64,000 nt of DNA, taken from the NCBI RefSeq assembly GCF_023008405.1, contig NZ_CP095376.1, positions 2,504,001-2,568,000 on the forward strand. The letters run 5' to 3'. Positions 61,615 to 64,000 of the stretch are shown here, piece by piece. Under the pieces are notes generated by a model. It saw only the letters and a program-made list of their open reading frames with translations. It had not been told where the DNA came from and made no database searches. The stretch comes from Amycolatopsis sp. FBCC-B4732. Its GTDB lineage: Bacteria; Actinomycetota; Actinomycetes; Mycobacteriales; Pseudonocardiaceae. The position numbers and the translations under genes were made by a program. Each line of letters opens with the position of its first letter. Position 1 is the first letter of the stretch.

Positions 61615-62799
61615 GTGGCCGTCACCGGGACGAGGCGAGCCGATCCGGCGAGCCCCCGGACCGCGAACCTGGCCGCGGTCCTGCGCGCGCTGCGGACCGG
61701 GCCGCTCTCGCGGACGCAGCTGGCCGCCCGGTGCGGGATCGCGAAGTCGGCGGTGCCCGGCTTGCTCACCGACCTCGCCGGGCGCGGGCTGGTCCGGCCC
61801 GCCGGGGTCCTCCCCGGCAACGGGCGGCCGAGCCGGCTGGTCGAGCTGCACGGCGAAGACGCCTACGCGCTGGCGCTGGGCATCGAGGCCGACCGGCTGT
61901 CGGCGGTGGTCACCGACCTCACCGGCCGGGTGCTGGCCGAACGGGTCGAAACCGTCGACGTCGCCGCGCTCGGCCTGCAGAGAGGCATGGACGAACTCGC
62001 CCACCTCGCCCACCGGGTGCTGCCCGGCCCGCCGGTCGGGGTGGCGATCGCGGTGCCCGGGCTGGTCGACTCGGCCGCCGCCGTGCTGAGACTCGCACCG
62101 GCGCTGCGCTGGCGGGACGCCGAAATCGCCGGCCTGATGGCGGCGCGGCTGGCCGTCCCGGCCGAGGCCATCGCCGTCGACAACGATGCCAACCTCGGCG
62201 CGCTCGCCGAATCGGTCGAGGGTCCCGCGGAGCTGTTCTACCTCAGCGGCGGGACGACCGTCGGCGGCGGGCTCGTCTCCGGCGGCGCCATCCTGCGCGG
62301 TGCTCGGGGCTTCGCGGGCGAGGTCGGGCACATCGCCGTCGACCCGTCCGGTGAACGCTGCGTGTGCGGCCGGACCGGCTGCCTGGAAACGAAAGCGAAC
62401 CTGGCCGCGGTCGTGAGAGCCGCGGCCCCGCCCGGCGATCCGCTGCACGACCCCGCCCTCGGCGTCGAAGGGCGGGTCGGCCTGCTCGCCCACCGCGTCC
62501 GGCGAGGCGACCAGCGCGCGGTCACGGCGGTGCACGAACTCGGCGTCGCGCTCGGCGTCGCACTGTCCACTGTGGTCGACGTGCTCGACCCGGACGTCGT
62601 CGTGCTCGGCGGCTACTTCGCCGAACTCGGCGAGTGGCTGGTCGAACCGGTCCGCGTCGAGCTCGCCGCCCGGCCGCTCGGCCACGCCCGGGTCGTGCCG
62701 TCGCGGCTCGGCCTGAAGGCCCCGCTGCGCGGAGCCGCCCACCTGGCGGCCGAGCGGCTGTTCGCGAACCCGACGCTCGTCGAGGAGGCCACGGTATGA
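61615..62799 (+). CDS. ROK-family transcriptional regulator of a sugar transport operon
   Basis: This 394-residue regulator has a winged helix (RTANLAAVLRALRTGPLSRT, then QLAARCGIAKSAVPGLL) and a ROK domain with the zinc motif CVCGRTGCLETKANLA and AVDNDANLGALAES. The glycine-rich DxGxT phosphate site is degenerate (LALGIEADRLSAVVTD), which favours a regulator over an active kinase. GTG 61615 is chosen. The stop overlaps the start of the ABC ATPase gene as ATGA, so the regulator and transporter are translated together. Confidence 0.9.
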   Translation: MAVTGTRRADPASPRTANLAAVLRALRTGPLSRTQLAARCGIAKSAVPGLLTDLAGRGLVRPAGVLPGNGRPSRLVELHGEDAYALALGIEADRLSAVVTDLTGRVLAERVETVDVAALGLQRGMDELAHLAHRVLPGPPVGVAIAVPGLVDSAAAVLRLAPALRWRDAEIAGLMAARLAVPAEAIAVDNDANLGALAESVEGPAELFYLSGGTTVGGGLVSGGAILRGARGFAGEVGHIAVDPSGERCVCGRTGCLETKANLAAVVRAAAPPGDPLHDPALGVEGRVGLLAHRVRRGDQRAVTAVHELGVALGVALSTVVDVLDPDVVVLGGYFAELGEWLVEPVRVELAARPLGHARVVPSRLGLKAPLRGAAHLAAERLFANPTLVEEATV

Positions 62800-64000
62800 G
62801 CTTGTTGTCGGTCCGCGGGATCGTGAAGAGCTTTCCCGGCGTCCGCGCGCTCGACGGCGTCGACCTCGACGTCGAACCGGGCGAGGTGCACTGCCTGCTC
62901 GGGCAGAACGGCGCCGGCAAGTCGACGCTCATCAAGGTCCTCGCCGGCGCCCACCAGCCCGACACGGGGGAGATCACCTGGCAGGGCGAACCCGTCTCGC
63001 TCGGCTCCCCGGTCGACGCCCTGCGCCTGGGCATCGCCACCATGTACCAGGAACTCGACCTGGTGCCCGGGCTTTCGGTGGCCGACAACATCTTCCTCGG
63101 CCACGAACGCGCCCGCTTCGGGTTCACGCGCATCTCGCAGGCCCGTGACGAAGCCGCCCGGCTGATGGCCCGGCTCGGCCACCCCGGCATCCGCCCGTCG
63201 ACCGAGGTCGGCAAGCTCTCCGCCGCCGGGCAGCAGCTGGTGTCGATGGCCCGCGCGCTGGCCCACGACGCCCGGCTGCTCGTGATGGACGAACCCACCG
63301 CCGCGTTGGCCGGCGAGGAGGTCGACAACCTCTTCCGCATCGTCGGCGAGCTGACCGCCGACGGCGTCGCGGTCGTCTACATCTCACACCGGCTCGAGGA
63401 ACTGCGCCGGATCGGGCACCGGGTGACCGTGCTCAAGGACGGCCGGACCGTCGGCACCGGACTCGACGCCCGCACGACGCCGACCGCCGACCTGGTCGCG
63501 CTGATGGCCGGGCGCAAGGTCGAGACCGTCTTCGGCCCGCGTCACGAGGGGCACGCCAAGACCACGCCGGTGCTCGAAGTCGCGAACCTGGCCCGGACCG
63601 GCGAGTTCGAGGACGTCAGCTTCACCGTGCACGCCGGCGAGGTCGTCGGCATCGCCGGGCTGGTCGGCTCCGGCCGCAGCGAGCTGCTGGAGACGATCTT
63701 CGGCGCGCGCAAGGCCGACCGCGGGACCGTGGCCGTGCAGGGGAAACCGCTGCGGCCCGGCAGCGTGCTCAACGCCGTCAAGGCCGGCATCGGCCTCGCG
63801 CCGGAGGAGCGCAAGAGCCAGGGCCTGCTGCTGGACCTGCCGGTGGTGCACAACGTGACCCTGGCCAGCCTCGGCCGCTACGCCAAGCTCGGCTTCACCG
63901 AGCGGTCCCGGGAACTGGACGACGCCGGCGCGAGCCTGCGCCGCCTCGACCTGCGGCCCGCCGATCCCCGGCGGATCGTCCGCACGCTGTCCGGCGGCAA
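62796..64000 (+). CDS. Sugar ABC transporter ATPase, RbsA/MglA type (3' end outside window)
   Basis: Over 400 residues are visible. The first ATPase domain has LGQNGAGKSTLIKVLAG, a signature like KLSAAGQQLVSMARAL and LLVMDEPTAAL. The second domain begins near residue 245 with VGIAGLVGSGRSELLETIFG and its signature TLSGG is cut by the window edge. Two fused ATPase domains are typical of ribose, galactose, xylose and autoinducer-2 importers. ATG 62796 overlaps the ROK stop and has a GAGGAGG site. The permease and binding protein are expected beyond the window. Confidence 0.95.
   Translation, partial: MSLLSVRGIVKSFPGVRALDGVDLDVEPGEVHCLLGQNGAGKSTLIKVLAGAHQPDTGEITWQGEPVSLGSPVDALRLGIATMYQELDLVPGLSVADNIFLGHERARFGFTRISQARDEAARLMARLGHPGIRPSTEVGKLSAAGQQLVSMARALAHDARLLVMDEPTAALAGEEVDNLFRIVGELTADGVAVVYISHRLEELRRIGHRVTVLKDGRTVGTGLDARTTPTADLVALMAGRKVETVFGPRHEGHAKTTPVLEVANLARTGEFEDVSFTVHAGEVVGIAGLVGSGRSELLETIFGARKADRGTVAVQGKPLRPGSVLNAVKAGIGLAPEERKSQGLLLDLPVVHNVTLASLGRYAKLGFTERSRELDDAGASLRRLDLRPADPRRIVRTLSGG

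Overview
The window is very GC-rich, almost gap-free actinobacterial DNA. Strongly G/C-ending codons, frequent GTG starts, an MbtH-dependent NRPS, a SARP regulator, WXG100-type toxins, Tat-exported phosphatases and paired ROK regulators point to a filamentous actinomycete. An Amycolatopsis-like member of the Pseudonocardiales is my best guess, as inference only. No rRNA, tRNA or CRISPR array was seen.

Layout. (1) 1-14121: the 3' end of a large NRPS gene (last modules C-A(Thr)-T-E, C-A-T, C-A-T-E, no thioesterase), then a translationally coupled MFS exporter and an MbtH protein, closed by a very strong hairpin terminator. (2) 14346-16260: a TIR-domain gene broken by an in-frame amber codon, and four ~184-bp tandem repeats that carry the 3' ends of both convergent neighbours. 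(3) 16231-22302: a LysR regulator divergent from a five-gene operon (cyclase-family hydrolase, FAD hydroxylase, extradiol dioxygenase, FAA hydrolase, alpha/beta hydrolase). This reads as a hydroxylation, meta-cleavage and C-C hydrolysis route for an unknown aromatic or N-heteroaromatic compound. (4) 22306-28585: an FAD oxidoreductase, TspO, and a block with PHO-box-like repeats around a small three-helix protein, a secreted phosphodiester glycosidase and a small unknown gene; then an aldehyde dehydrogenase. (5) 28749-31720: two paralogous secreted PKD-like proteins. (6) 32245-44679: two type VII-style polymorphic toxins. One is an intact RHS toxin with a nuclease tip; the other is frameshifted in a six-base homopolymer. 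They flank a SARP-NB-ARC-TPR regulator and two tiny secreted peptides. The RHS/SARP convergent junction holds degraded copies of the ends of both genes. (7) 44743-48490: a DesK-type two-component pair, a secreted tripeptidyl aminopeptidase and an IS982 transposase relic. (8) 48487-53079: secreted proteins, including a purple-acid-phosphatase-like enzyme followed by a paralogue that has lost its metal-binding residues. (9) 53338-56714: an osmolyte-type ABC importer with permease, ATPase and second permease in one polypeptide, plus its lipoprotein receptor. (10) 56721-64000: a HEAT-repeat protein that looks like a NACHT protein without its NTPase, a spore-photoproduct-lyase-like radical SAM protein, two ROK regulators and the start of a sugar ABC ATPase.

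The most unusual signals are: the duplicated gene ends at two or more convergent junctions; the tandem enzyme/pseudo-enzyme phosphatase pair; the permease-ATPase-permease fusion, apparently started from CTG; the homopolymer frameshift in a toxin gene; and the PHO-box block around a phosphodiester glycosidase. All statements come from reading the sequence by eye. No database search or alignment program was run.
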